Positions 26,261-34,659 of a stretch of 64,000 nucleotides of DNA are shown one piece after another. This DNA is from Enterococcus larvae (GTDB taxonomy: Bacteria > Bacillota > Bacilli > Lactobacillales > Enterococcaceae), in the NCBI RefSeq assembly GCF_017830045.1, contig NZ_JAEDXU010000010.1, positions 1 to 64,000 of the forward strand. Reading direction: 5' to 3'. A program made the position numbers and the translations under genes. The stretch's first letter is position 1; every line of letters starts with the position of its first letter. Under the pieces are notes generated by a model, which saw only the letters and a list, made by a program, of their open reading frames with translations, ran no database searches and had not been told where the DNA came from.

Positions 26261-26393
26261 AAAAAATCTCCTTCTTTATTGAAGATAATTCGTTGATTTT
26301 GTCCAAAACATGAATTACCTTCATTTTATGATTTTCTGTCCATTGACTTCTATTCGTTGAAACACGACAATTGTCTTTCCAACTTCAACTAAA

Positions 26394-26509
26394 ATAGAAG
26401 CAACGGCTTCTTTCTGCCCTCTGAAAAGCGAGACGCTACTAAACAAATGGAAAAATCCGAACACGGTTAGATTCTTTCATTTGATTAGTAGAGTTCTGAC
26501 TGGCTTTCC
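26394..26509 (-). promoter_or_regulatory. Large hairpins in the rpsO-pnp intergenic region
   Basis: A 22-bp imperfect stem (26436-26457 with 26470-26491, three mismatches) is extended by weaker pairing to about 26423 and 26509. It sits about 175 nt before the pnp ATG. A small AGAAGC/GCTTCT hairpin lies at 26396-26411. Leader hairpins cleaved by RNase III underlie pnp autoregulation in Escherichia coli; a similar role here is only a suggestion. No gene is seen in 26261-26632. Confidence 0.5.
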
Positions 26510-26632
26510 AAAACGCAGTGACCAACATTCCTCTGGCTCATTTCCTTTTTTGACACATCCGGATATCCATATGAGACCAGCCTCATCAAAACAGGCAATC
26601 TAGTCTAGAAGAACTCCCAATGCAAAATCAAT

Positions 26633-26669
26633 GCTATGAGACACGACCAACTGCCATGTCTCATAGCAA
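26633..26669 (-). other. Perfect 11-bp hairpin next to the rpsO terminator
   Basis: GCTATGAGACA and TGTCTCATAGC are exact complements separated by 15 nt. It directly follows the rpsO terminator in the minus-strand direction, forming a tandem hairpin. It may stabilise read-through transcripts or act as a backup terminator. Confidence 0.6.
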
Positions 26670-26672
26670 AAA

Positions 26673-26700
26673 AGTGAGATTCCGGTGAATCTCACTTTCG
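26673..26700 (-). terminator. Terminator of rpsO
   Basis: AAAGTGAGATTC pairs with GAATCTCACTTT around a CGGT loop. On the minus strand a TTTTTT tract follows, just after the rpsO stop. Confidence 0.85.
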
Positions 26701-26709
26701 CATGTTTGA

Positions 26710-26979
26710 TTAACGACGTAAACCTAGGCGTTGGATCAATTCACGGTAACGTTGGATGTCAGTTTTACGTAAGTAAGCTAACAAGTTACGGCGATGACCG
26801 ATTTTTTTCATTAGTCCACGGTAAGAATGGTGATCTTTTTTGTGAACACGTGCATGTTCGTTCAGGTGATTGATATCAGCAGTTAATACAGCGATCTGTA
26901 CTTCTGGTGAACCAGTATCTCCTTCATGACGAGCATATTCGCTAATGATTTGGTTTTTCTGTTCTTTTGACATTGCCAT
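26710..26979 (-). CDS. rpsO: 30S ribosomal protein S15
   Basis: Small-subunit protein binding 16S rRNA and aiding platform assembly. 89 residues, exactly the usual size, ending LIQRLGLRR. Motifs [16 protein letters not shown] and [22 protein letters not shown] are universal. The frame extends three codons upstream, but AGAGGTGG before the ATG at 26979 decides the start (MAMSKEQKN). A TATAAT (27072-27077) and a small GTGTGG/CCACAC leader hairpin lie upstream. Confidence 0.97.
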   Translation of the reverse strand: MAMSKEQKNQIISEYARHEGDTGSPEVQIAVLTADINHLNEHARVHKKDHHSYRGLMKKIGHRRNLLAYLRKTDIQRYRELIQRLGLRR

Positions 26980-27253
26980 CTTTTCCACCTCTTTCTAAAG
27001 TATCATCTGCTTACTGAGTAGTACGTTGGTGATTCGTACAACCAAGTAAAAGACGGTGTGTTTCCACACAGATTATACTTTACAGGATAGCCCCTTAAAA
27101 TGCAAGATAAAGCGTAGAGAAACAACCGCTTTTCTATAGAAAACTCCCCATTTTATTTTATTTTGTGATACACTTAATTACGCAAAACAATCAAGTATCA
27201 GTAAAAGCAGCAGCCTTTACTGTTTCGATGGTATAGAAGGAGGAATTATCCTA

Positions 27254-27817
27254 GTGATCACGATGAAAGATATTATCCGAGAAGGTCACCCGACATTGCG
27301 TAAAGTCGCAGAAGAGGTTACTTTCCCATTATCTGAGGAAAATGTTGAATTAGGAAAAGAAATGATGACATTTCTGAAAAACAGTCAGGACCCTGAAAAA
27401 GCAGCTGAACTGGAATTAAGAGGCGGTGTCGGCCTAGCAGCACCACAGCTGGACATTTCCAAGCGAATCATTGCTGTCCATGTTCCAAGCGGCGATCTGG
27501 AAAACCCTGAGCCTGTTCTCAGCGCAGTAATGTATAACCCGAAGATCATCAGCCATTCTGTTCAGGATGCCTGTCTGGCAGAAGGGGAAGGATGCTTGTC
27601 TGTTGATCGTGAAGTGCCCGGCTATGTTGTTCGCCATAATAAAATCACGATTTCCTATTTCGATGCGAACGGAGAAAAACACAAAACACGGTTAAAGAAT
27701 TATGAAGCAATCGTAGTACAGCATGAGATCGACCATATCAACGGCGTGATGTTCTATGATCATATCAATGCTGAAAACCCATTCGCACTGAAGGACGGCG
27801 TACTGGTAATTGACTAG
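27254..27817 (+). CDS. def: Peptide deformylase
   Basis: Iron/zinc hydrolase removing the formyl group from nascent proteins, 187 residues, the longer Gram-positive type. The three signature motifs are intact: GVGLAAPQ (about residue 58), EGCLSV (about 113) and QHEIDH (about 156). It starts at GTG with AAGGAGG about 10 bases before, and the protein begins [16 protein letters not shown] as in enterococcal homologues. An internal ATG three codons later is an alternative. Divergent from rpsO. Confidence 0.96.
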   Translation: MITMKDIIREGHPTLRKVAEEVTFPLSEENVELGKEMMTFLKNSQDPEKAAELELRGGVGLAAPQLDISKRIIAVHVPSGDLENPEPVLSAVMYNPKIISHSVQDACLAEGEGCLSVDREVPGYVVRHNKITISYFDANGEKHKTRLKNYEAIVVQHEIDHINGVMFYDHINAENPFALKDGVLVID

Positions 27818-27931
27818 TCGTTATCAAAAAAAGCACCTGTCTTTCTTATAAACAGACGCGAGACAAAATTTCCACTATTTTTCTGCAGACGCGCTATACT
27901 GACGTTGTGAGAAACGAAAGGACTGAGCAGG

Positions 27932-28147
27932 ATGCTGGAAATTCATTATCTTGTCACAAGTAGTGACACAGTGGAAAGTGTGAAAATATACGAAAAGGCG
28001 GCTGACTTTGTTGCCGCGCAGCAACGAGAGGTTCCTGATCTGGAGGATTATTTCCACGTGACTGAAGCATCGGTTGATGGGAAAAAATTGGAGCTGAAGG
28101 AACCGACCATATACGGACTGTTCAACAAATTAAATCAAGCAAATTGA
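27932..28147 (+). CDS. Small DUF4649-type protein
   Basis: 71-residue cytoplasmic protein beginning MLEIHYLVTSSDTVESVKIYEKAADF. The length and pattern (an N-terminal strand, helix, then DYFHVTEASVDGKKLELKEPTIYGLFNKL) fit DUF4649, a family of unknown function found in enterococci and lactic acid bacteria. GAAAGGA precedes the ATG by about 10 bases. It lies after def on the same strand. No catalytic motif is evident. Confidence 0.75.
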   Translation: MLEIHYLVTSSDTVESVKIYEKAADFVAAQQREVPDLEDYFHVTEASVDGKKLELKEPTIYGLFNKLNQAN

Positions 28148-28183
28148 TTGATTCGCGATGAGCCTATCCAACAAAAAGAAGGA

Positions 28184-28352
28184 GAGTGGGACAATAATCT
28201 GTTGCCACTCTTTTCCATACTCTAAATCCGAATAAACGGCGAGTCAGAAGTAGCTCCTACGACAATAAGTCGGAATTCAACAAAAATTTGTGAAACAATT
28301 TTCGTGAATTCCGGCTTATTGCTTGTAGCTAAACACTTCTGTCTCAGCCTCC
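28184..28352 (+). repeat. GTGGGAC-type intergenic repeat with terminator
   Basis: GAGTGG (28184-28189) pairs with CCACTC (28205-28210) followed by TTTT, a plausible terminator for the DUF4649 gene. It is followed by ATCCGAATAAACGGCG (as near 20940, opposite orientation) and an internal palindrome around AATAAG/CTTATT, ending GTAGCTAAACACTTCTGTCTCAGCC-like. The second half matches the block at 30970-31068 next to the type VII gene remnant. Confidence 0.6.
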
Positions 28353-28390
28353 TTCTTTTCTGATTGATTTCAGGTATCTAATCGGGTTAC

Positions 28391-28855
28391 TTAATCCACC
28401 GTTGAGTGAGAATAATATTCAGCCTCCAACTCCTGAGCATCGATCTGAAAGGTCACAATATAAGGTTCCTTGTCCTTATATACCCACATAGTGATTTTCT
28501 GCGGTTGTACTTCAATCACTCTACTGGAATCCATATGGGAATAATTGGTATACGAACCAAGGTGCTTTTCCCTATACGCTTCCGAAAAGCGGTGGTCCTC
28601 CGACGGACGACCACCCAATACAGCCGTTCCTTCAATTTGAATATTATCCACGCACAATGCAACCTGCTGATTCTTTTGTATTTGCTGATACTTCAACAGC
28701 TTCGTACTCGTTTGAAAAACAATTTTTCCGTCGTATACAACTACACTTACTGGTCTCGAGCTGACATGATCCGCAGCAGAAGTTGCTAAAACGGCTACTC
28801 CTCTTTTGGCTACCTTAGCCAACACCTTTTTAAGCTCATTTTCAAATAGCTCCAT
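28391..28855 (-). CDS. Pyridoxamine 5'-phosphate oxidase family protein
   Basis: 154-residue split-barrel flavin-binding family protein, with AVLATSAADHVSSRPVSVVVYDGKIVFQTSTKLLKYQQIQKN near the N-terminus, typical of the PNPOx-like fold. Such small members usually bind FMN or F420-like cofactors; true pyridoxamine oxidase activity is not implied. AAGGGAGGCAAAGGAT precedes the ATG. It starts 15 bp after the XRE regulator stop, so the two form an operon. Confidence 0.82.
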   Translation of the reverse strand: MELFENELKKVLAKVAKRGVAVLATSAADHVSSRPVSVVVYDGKIVFQTSTKLLKYQQIQKNQQVALCVDNIQIEGTAVLGGRPSEDHRFSEAYREKHLGSYTNYSHMDSSRVIEVQPQKITMWVYKDKEPYIVTFQIDAQELEAEYYSHSTVD

Positions 28856-28869
28856 ATCCTTTGCCTCCC

Positions 28870-29553
28870 TTATTCCTTCAATAACCCGCCATGAAAGACT
28901 AATTCATACAGCTTCTTCTCATTGAAATAGACTTCTTCCCTGCCAATCACCCAGTCTAAATCCCCGTCGATCTGACAATGATAGACCAAAGCACCCTTTT
29001 GAAAATGAACAGGACCTCTAAATGGCCGTTCCGGCGTAGTTTGAAACAATGCTTCTTTCAAAAATCTCGAAGAAAAATCTGTATCAAGTACACGTCCTTG
29101 ATAGCTCAACGTCCAAATCGGCTGCCTATCAAAGGTCACGATTTCCTGCCCTGAAAAAATTTCATTCCCCACATAGCTGTCGTGATAATGATAAGGAGAT
29201 TCTTCATAAGAATAATCATGCGAGTACTCTCGTAGACCTGTTGTATCCTGTTCAATTCCTGAAGCATAAGTTTTGATTTTAGCCCTATATAAAAATTGCC
29301 GCAGCTCAGTCTGATCGACCTCTACAGTTTCTTGAAGTCCTTCTTTTTTCGAACAGATTTCCGGCTGCTTTACTAGAAAATCAATGGAAACATCAAAGAG
29401 CTTACTTAGAGCAATCAAGTTCGTGATATCTGGAAAAATGTCCCCTGACTCCCATTTCGCTACCGCTTGCCGTGAAACACCAATTTCTTCAGCCAGCCGA
29501 TCTTGAGAAAGGTGCAGCAGCTTTCTGAGCATTTTCAGCTTTTCATTAAACAT
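28870..29553 (-). CDS. XRE-family regulator with a DUF5680 domain
   Basis: 227-residue protein with an N-terminal helix-turn-helix of the XRE/Cro type (MLRKLLHLSQDRLAEEIGVSRQAVAKWESGDIFPD, about residues 8-44) and a C-terminal DUF5680 domain (about 80-225, including DYSYEESPYHYHDSYVGNEIFSGQEIV). DUF5680 may bind a ligand, but this is unproven. It probably controls itself and the downstream PNPOx-like gene. Confidence 0.82.
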   Translation of the reverse strand: MFNEKLKMLRKLLHLSQDRLAEEIGVSRQAVAKWESGDIFPDITNLIALSKLFDVSIDFLVKQPEICSKKEGLQETVEVDQTELRQFLYRAKIKTYASGIEQDTTGLREYSHDYSYEESPYHYHDSYVGNEIFSGQEIVTFDRQPIWTLSYQGRVLDTDFSSRFLKEALFQTTPERPFRGPVHFQKGALVYHCQIDGDLDWVIGREEVYFNEKKLYELVFHGGLLKE

Positions 29554-29720
29554 CCTAATCCACTCCTTTTCTGTACCTTCATCCTAACAAAATCCGACGC
29601 CTGCAACAATACACCTCTCGTTGCTCTTTTGTAATTGTTGTTATACATTTCAGTTTCAAGAACTTTTAGGAGAGGCAAAGAAGCCGTTACCGACATTTCC
29701 AGCTACCTCCTACACAAAAA

Positions 29721-29750
29721 GCCGACCAGACTTTTTGCGGTCTGGTCGAC
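29721..29750 (-). terminator. Terminator of the HAD hydrolase gene
   Basis: GCCGACCAGAC and GTCTGGTCGAC form an 11-bp stem with one mismatch, followed on the minus strand by TTTTTG. Confidence 0.8.
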
Positions 29751-29783
29751 TAGTGATTTTCTTATCTATTGTTTAGGCATACT

Positions 29784-30560
29784 CTAAATAAAGCGCAATT
29801 CCTTCAATGCTTTCCAAATGCCATCCTGATCATTGGTATCTGTAACCATAGCCGCTTCTTTCTGTACATGCGACTCTGCATTACCCATCGCAATACCGAC
29901 CCCTACTTCACGAAGCATTTCCCGATCATTGTCTCCGTCACCAAAGGCAATAATATCCTCTCGCTTGATGCCCACTCTATCTGCCAAATTCAAAATCGTT
30001 GCCGCCTTTGAACCACCTTGAGGAAGGATATCTACACTTTCAGGATGCCAGCGGACAAAACGAAACTTCGGAAACAGCTGATCGAATTTGCCCTCGCAAG
30101 AACCATCATAGAAGGCCAATGCTTGATAGATGTCTGCAGATTGAGCAAAATGCTCATCGAAATCCAAATCATGGAAATCAATCGACTGCATTGCCGTCAC
30201 GACTTGATCGGCACGATGACTGTTGGTTTTCTTGACATCATCAAGACCGACATACGCAAGCCCCAGCTCCTGTTTTTCCAATTCTGATGAAAAACGCTGC
30301 AGCTCTGTTTCATCCAAAAGATTTTGATAGTATTGTTCGTGATCCAAAAAACCAGCTGCGCCATTACACAGGATATAATTCGAAAATTCCAAATCTAAAA
30401 TGACCTTCTGAGCCATATAGCGGCTTCTCCCCGTAGCAATCGTCACCAAATGACCTTGTTTTCTAAGCGCCTGCAGTGCTTCTCTCGTACTGTCCAATGC
30501 TTGCTTATCTGTTCCCAGTAACGTACCGTCGATGTCGAATGCAAAAAGTTTTCTTTTCAT
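29784..30560 (-). CDS. Cof-type HAD-IIB sugar-phosphate phosphatase
   Basis: 258-residue HAD-superfamily hydrolase. Motif I is FDIDGTLLGTD (about residues 8-18, nucleophile and acid Asp), motif II TIATGRS (about 40-46), the motif III lysine lies in GGSKAAT (about 199), and motif IV is IIAFGDGDNDREML (about 220-233). The Cof subfamily dephosphorylates diverse sugar phosphates and related metabolites. The substrate cannot be read from sequence. Monocistronic with its own terminator. Confidence 0.9.
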   Translation of the reverse strand: MKRKLFAFDIDGTLLGTDKQALDSTREALQALRKQGHLVTIATGRSRYMAQKVILDLEFSNYILCNGAAGFLDHEQYYQNLLDETELQRFSSELEKQELGLAYVGLDDVKKTNSHRADQVVTAMQSIDFHDLDFDEHFAQSADIYQALAFYDGSCEGKFDQLFPKFRFVRWHPESVDILPQGGSKAATILNLADRVGIKREDIIAFGDGDNDREMLREVGVGIAMGNAESHVQKEAAMVTDTNDQDGIWKALKELRFI

Positions 30561-30969
30561 GGAATGTCACTTTGCCTGCCTTCATTTAAGATTTTTGTTC
30601 TTTTTACCATTGAATTGCGCTTCTGTAACTACACAACCTATTAAAAAATTGGAAATTACTTTCTTTCCCTTTGCCTGTGTCACAATCTAAGATCCCCGCA
30701 CGCGTAATGAACGCTTTTATAGGATCTACGAATAGAGGCCGTCACATTTATTTTTTCATACGCAATAATTGTACCTTATCTATTTTACATATTTTCAGAA
30801 AAAAAGCCAACTCATCAAGATACATTGCTGTAAATCATTTTAAATATTTTTCTTGTAATTTTATCGTTTTTCATAACATGTTGACAAATTTATTATTATT
30901 ATTGTGTGTTTTTCTATGATAAACTATCAGAACAATAATTCTAAAATTGAAAAGAACGGTGTTCCAGAA

Positions 30970-31068
30970 ACAACTACTTCGGAAATAAGCCAAAATATAC
31001 TGAAAATATGGAAAGCTATTTTCGTATATTTCTCCTTATTTCTCGTAGCTGAACGTTTCTGTCACAAC
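30970..31068 (+). repeat. Intergenic repeat abutting the type VII cassette
   Basis: This block (ACTAC...AATAAG...ATTTTCGT...CTTATT...GTAGCTGAACGTTTCTGTCACAACC) follows the same order of motifs as 28255-28352. Its right end runs straight into the reading frame of the Lap1-like gene, replacing where that gene's start should be. The rest of 30561-30969 is AT-rich and shows no convincing gene. Confidence 0.6.
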
Positions 31069-31360
31069 CTTATCTGCACGTGCCTCCTCAGCTCAAATGA
31101 GCCAGGCTGCGAATGCTCTGAGCACCATCCAAACATTCGAATCAGACACTGGACAAACGACCGTCTCAGGGAATAAGAATGCACAGAGTACCATTAAACA
31201 GACGACACAAGCAATCAACAACTTCGTCTCCGCTTTCAACGGGGATATAGAAAAGATAACTACCGTCTCCAGCGAATTTGCCCGTGTCGATGCAGAGCGA
31301 GCAGAATCCTTCAATGCCTTCGACGCAGTCAACCCATTAGGCAGGTGGACGCCTGGATGA
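31049..31360 (+). pseudogene. 5'-truncated Lap1-like (TIGR04197/DUF3130) type VII protein
   Basis: The frame encodes ARASSAQMSQAANALSTIQ...TTVSGNKNAQSTIKQTTQ...SSEFARVDAER, the pattern of small helical WXG100-like proteins (TIGR04197/DUF3130) that accompany LXG toxins as targeting partners. Family members normally have about 10-15 more residues before this point, including the start. Here the in-frame stop at 31046 lies within an intergenic repeat. The first ATG (31097) has no ribosome-binding site and falls inside the conserved helix. It is therefore probably broken, although translation from a weak start cannot be excluded. The end overlaps the next start (ATGA). Confidence 0.65.
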
Positions 31361-31728
31361 CGGATAAAGAGACCGATAAAGAAGTCCAGCTGACTGGACA
31401 GCTCAGGCGTATCAATGAGCAACAGGAGGATAATCAGTTAGCATTAAGAAAGCGGAATGAATCAGAAGATTTTATTCATGAAGCCTATTCGTTGGAGCAA
31501 TCCTTTCTAAATGATCTATCTGAAGTCCTTCACACCTCCAACTCCGTCCAATTCCTGCAGAGTATTGAGGAGGAGCATCACATGTGTAGACGCCAAAGCT
31601 TCACACGTTTAGAAGAACAGCTCGAAAACCTGCAGCAAGAAAAACAGACATTAACTGAAAAGGAAAATGACCTGCTCTGCGAAAGAACAGCGTTGCTTCA
31701 AGAGGAGGTCAAAGCCGATGAGTATTGA
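31357..31728 (+). CDS. Lap2-like DUF3958 protein of the LXG cassette
   Basis: 123-residue, almost entirely helical and charged protein (about residues 1-120 coiled-coil-like, rich in E, Q, L and R). Position between a TIGR04197 gene and an LXG toxin gene, and size, fit DUF3958. In streptococcal systems such proteins (Lap2) bind the LXG domain together with Lap1 and target the toxin to the type VII secretion machine. AGGTGG lies eight bases before the ATG at 31357. Its end overlaps the toxin start by 11 nt. The family call rests on context and composition. Confidence 0.7.
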   Translation: MTDKETDKEVQLTGQLRRINEQQEDNQLALRKRNESEDFIHEAYSLEQSFLNDLSEVLHTSNSVQFLQSIEEEHHMCRRQSFTRLEEQLENLQQEKQTLTEKENDLLCERTALLQEEVKADEY

Positions 31729-33121
31729 TATGTACCTCTCTGAGGTCAGAAGCCAGACGAGCAGTGCTGTACAGCTGGCAAACGCCTATAGTCAAGCCAT
31801 TGGTGCAATCACCGACAGCTGTCGGGCATTCATGGACGCCCCGCTTTCCGGTCAAACCTATGATTCAGCGAAAATCTATTTCACCACCGTCTATCCGCCT
31901 CTTGTCAATGGCGTTACCATGGTTTGCGAAGCCTTGACAGAAGCCCATCAGAAATTTCCAGATGATTTTGAACAAACCGTGGACAGCTGCGATATCAAAG
32001 AAAGTGAATTAAAAGAAAAAATCGCACAAGGAAAACAGGTACTGCAAGCACAATACAAAGCCATCGACAGCTTAGAGGAATCCGATCCTGCTTTAGAACA
32101 AAGCATTATGAGAACCCAGGCAACCATTGCGAAGCTGGAAGAAAAGCTAAGCCAGCTCTACTTGTTCAATGGTTCTTCTCCCGGTATTTTCTCTGATGTA
32201 GAAAGCTTATTGAACCAGCTCAATCAAGGAATCTCTGAGGTCGGCAAAGGCAGTGCGTGGAATGCCAGTTCCGGCACCTTTGAGCTGAATCGGATGAGCC
32301 TGTCATGGATTCAGCCGTTGAATGAAAAGTGGAAGGAACGCGGTCAATCAAAAATGGATTCAGAGCTGAATAAAGAGCTCAAAAAATATACACTAATCGA
32401 ATGTTATGATGCATTCAATAATCGTGTCACTTGGTCAATCGAGCATAATGGAAAACGTTTAGATAATCCTGCATTGCAAGCCTATTTAAAAGAAATTGGC
32501 GCATATTTGGATGGATCGAACTATGATATACTACAGTTGACTCCAAAAGAGTGGGAAACACGAATAAACAATCAGTGGAAAAATGGAACTGAATATTTCA
32601 ATGGAACCGACGTACCGTGGTTTTTCCAAGGGTTAGGACATATTCAAGATTTTGTTGGTAAAAGACAAACTGATGGTACTTGGGATGTGATGTGGAGCCT
32701 TGGTTTTACTTTCGCCAACATTCGGAATATTCAATTAAACACTAAAGGAGCTAATTTTGGAAGCATAGATCAATTGGAGTCTCACTTTTCAAAGCATGGT
32801 GGTGAATTCGGAAAAGCCTATTCCAATGCAAATGAGTACTTAGCTGGAGCAAATAATCTAATGAAATATGGCACAAAAGTTCAGTATCAGTACAAAGGGG
32901 AAGTACGAACAGGATACGTCAAGTTTATGAGAAACAGTAGCATAACCAATTCAAATGGTATTCCGATAAAAAGTTATGCTAAATTTGAATTTGTAGGAAC
33001 AAATCGGTTTGGAGAAATCACAACTTATCATGTTGAAAGTGGGAAAACTTTTTGGAAAATGATGAATAACAAGAAAAATATCCCAGTTATCAATCCGGTG
33101 GAAAAGAGGTTGAAAAAATGA
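31718..33121 (+). CDS. LXG-domain polymorphic toxin of type VII secretion
   Basis: 467-residue protein starting MSIDMYLSEVRSQTSSAV at 31718, chosen because GAGGAGG lies nine bases upstream. Residues 1-200 form the helical LXG targeting domain (MYLSEV, FMDAPLSGQTYDSAKIYF, GTSS-like break). The C-terminal part (about 330-467) is the variable toxin domain with HFSKHGGEFGKAY, YLAGANNLM and a late TTYH. The H..KHG..FG pattern recalls ribonuclease toxins of the BECR fold, but I cannot prove it. Base composition becomes AT-richer in the C-terminal half, as expected where toxin tips are exchanged. A probable immunity gene overlaps the stop. No secretion core genes (essC, esaA and so on) occur in the window. 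Confidence 0.82.
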   Translation: MSIDMYLSEVRSQTSSAVQLANAYSQAIGAITDSCRAFMDAPLSGQTYDSAKIYFTTVYPPLVNGVTMVCEALTEAHQKFPDDFEQTVDSCDIKESELKEKIAQGKQVLQAQYKAIDSLEESDPALEQSIMRTQATIAKLEEKLSQLYLFNGSSPGIFSDVESLLNQLNQGISEVGKGSAWNASSGTFELNRMSLSWIQPLNEKWKERGQSKMDSELNKELKKYTLIECYDAFNNRVTWSIEHNGKRLDNPALQAYLKEIGAYLDGSNYDILQLTPKEWETRINNQWKNGTEYFNGTDVPWFFQGLGHIQDFVGKRQTDGTWDVMWSLGFTFANIRNIQLNTKGANFGSIDQLESHFSKHGGEFGKAYSNANEYLAGANNLMKYGTKVQYQYKGEVRTGYVKFMRNSSITNSNGIPIKSYAKFEFVGTNRFGEITTYHVESGKTFWKMMNNKKNIPVINPVEKRLKK

Positions 33122-33486
33122 ATAATACAATAAAAGTAAATAGGGTTGATTCGCTTATCGAAGAAGAAGTAGGATTTTCTGTTAATAATCTAGATATCGT
33201 CGGTTTTAATGTATCACCTCGAGAATTAGTACTTGGAGAGACATACGAAGCTGAGATAGATATATTTATGATTGATTTTTTAGACATGAAAAAACAAGAA
33301 GATGCAGAAAATAAAGAAATCAAACATATCAATAATTTTACTTATCATCTCTGGGGAAAATTACTTGATAAGAACGTTCTAGATGTTGGTTTCTACATTA
33401 CCAGCGATTTGTTCGAAGATTATCAATATTTAGCGGGAGAGTATGTTTCGTTAGTGGTAGATAGATTACAAGTATATTGTGAATAA
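33118..33486 (+). CDS. Putative immunity protein for the LXG toxin
   Basis: 122-residue acidic protein that I do not recognise by family. It overlaps the toxin stop by four bases (ATGA), is short, cytoplasmic (no signal or membrane helix) and strongly acidic, while the toxin tip is basic. These are the usual features of an immunity partner. It is AT-rich like the toxin end. The function is inferred from position alone. Confidence 0.65.
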   Translation: MNNTIKVNRVDSLIEEEVGFSVNNLDIVGFNVSPRELVLGETYEAEIDIFMIDFLDMKKQEDAENKEIKHINNFTYHLWGKLLDKNVLDVGFYITSDLFEDYQYLAGEYVSLVVDRLQVYCE

Positions 33487-33614
33487 ACCTATATATTAGT
33501 ATGAGAACAACTTATTCCGTTAACAAAAAAACAGATTAAAATAAAACTGTCCAATAATCTTTGAATATGTAACAATACAAACGAAAAGTTATTAATTCCT
33601 TAAATAAATCAAAA

Positions 33615-33652
33615 AAAGCTACGAATGCGTCTATCTCAGCATTCGTAGCTTT
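33615..33652 (-). terminator. Terminator of the FocA-type gene
   Basis: AAAGCTACGAATGC and GCATTCGTAGCTTT form a perfect 14-bp stem followed, on the minus strand, by a T tract. It also could stop read-through from the toxin cassette. Confidence 0.85.
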
Positions 33653-33661
33653 CTTCGTACT

Positions 33662-34459
33662 CTAGTCTAAATAATTTGTATCTGCATTGTTCAACCAAGC
33701 GTAGCCCAGTCCCATGACTAGCCCGCCGCCGATAAAGTTTCCAATCAGTGCAAATACCAGATTGTGGATTACATTGCCGACTGTCAGTGCAGCCATTGTT
33801 CCGTGTGAAGCAAAATACGCAAGCGTAAATGCCGGGAAGTTTGCGATAACGTGTTCGTAGCCTAGAAATGCAAAGATGAAGATGATGAAGATGATTGCTG
33901 CAACTTTACCTGCATCGTCCTTCATGCGCATGCTTACCAATACAGCAGTGTTTACTACAATATTGGCAAACATACCTTCAACAAGGATTTGAACCGTGCT
34001 CTTTGTCAGCTTTCCTGAGATTGCTGTAAACATATAATTATCTGAAGCTAAATCTTGAAATGGAGCAGTCTGAGAAACAAGGAATCCGAAAAGCACTCCT
34101 CCGACTAGGTTAAACAAGATACATGTAATCAAAATCTTTGCTGCAAACGGGAATGAAATTCTTTTACGGTATACACCAACTGTCATATAAAGCATGTTTG
34201 ACGTCCCCAGTTCAGCATTCATATAAAGGATCATTACCAAAGACCAACTGAACATAAAGGCATAAAGGATTTTTCCTACCCCATGTGCAATGTCCTCGCC
34301 CTTCATTGCGATAGCAAAGGCTACTGCGGTACCTAGTGTCAAAAACATACACGCCAGTATTGCACGAAAAGCGTAGCGAACAACACTATTTTGAAACAAA
34401 CTCATTTTCTTATTGATCGACTTGTCGATTTGTTCAAAAAGAGGAGATACTGGTTTCAT
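33662..34459 (-). CDS. Formate/nitrite transporter (FocA/NirC family)
   Basis: Pentameric-type anion channel subunit of 265 residues with six membrane segments. Recognisable family stretches are GTAVAFAIAMKG, ELGTSNMLYMTVG near residue 102, LFNLVGGVLFG near 133 and GNFIGGGLVMGLGYAWLN near the C-terminus (about 236-253). It likely moves formate or nitrite across the membrane; in a fermenting enterococcus formate export is the natural guess. GGAGCAGTAATA precedes the ATG. Monocistronic, divergent from rpsD. Confidence 0.9.
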   Translation of the reverse strand: MKPVSPLFEQIDKSINKKMSLFQNSVVRYAFRAILACMFLTLGTAVAFAIAMKGEDIAHGVGKILYAFMFSWSLVMILYMNAELGTSNMLYMTVGVYRKRISFPFAAKILITCILFNLVGGVLFGFLVSQTAPFQDLASDNYMFTAISGKLTKSTVQILVEGMFANIVVNTAVLVSMRMKDDAGKVAAIIFIIFIFAFLGYEHVIANFPAFTLAYFASHGTMAALTVGNVIHNLVFALIGNFIGGGLVMGLGYAWLNNADTNYLD

Positions 34460-34617
34460 TATTACTGCTCCTTTTCAATTGATTTTCAATATGCGTTTTC
34501 AAAATATCCTTTTTTATTTTAATGACCTTAGCGCCATTTGTCCAGTAATTTTTTCACTCTTATTGTCTCATCCACTCATTTTCTTCTATTTATTCCCTCC
34601 AAAAATCCAGAAACAGC

Positions 34618-34647
34618 TTGACTTGACAAGGGTTTTCACGGTATAAT
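34618..34647 (+). promoter_or_regulatory. Promoter of rpsD
   Basis: TTGACT (34618-34623) and TATAAT (34642-34647) are separated by 18 bp. The transcript would have a leader of about 175 nt. Confidence 0.75.
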
Positions 34648-34659
34648 ACTCTTCGTGTA

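Noticed and set aside
30904-31176. 90-codon frame overlapping the truncated type VII gene
   Set aside because: It runs through the intergenic repeat and out of frame over the Lap1-like sequence, so it is a shadow.
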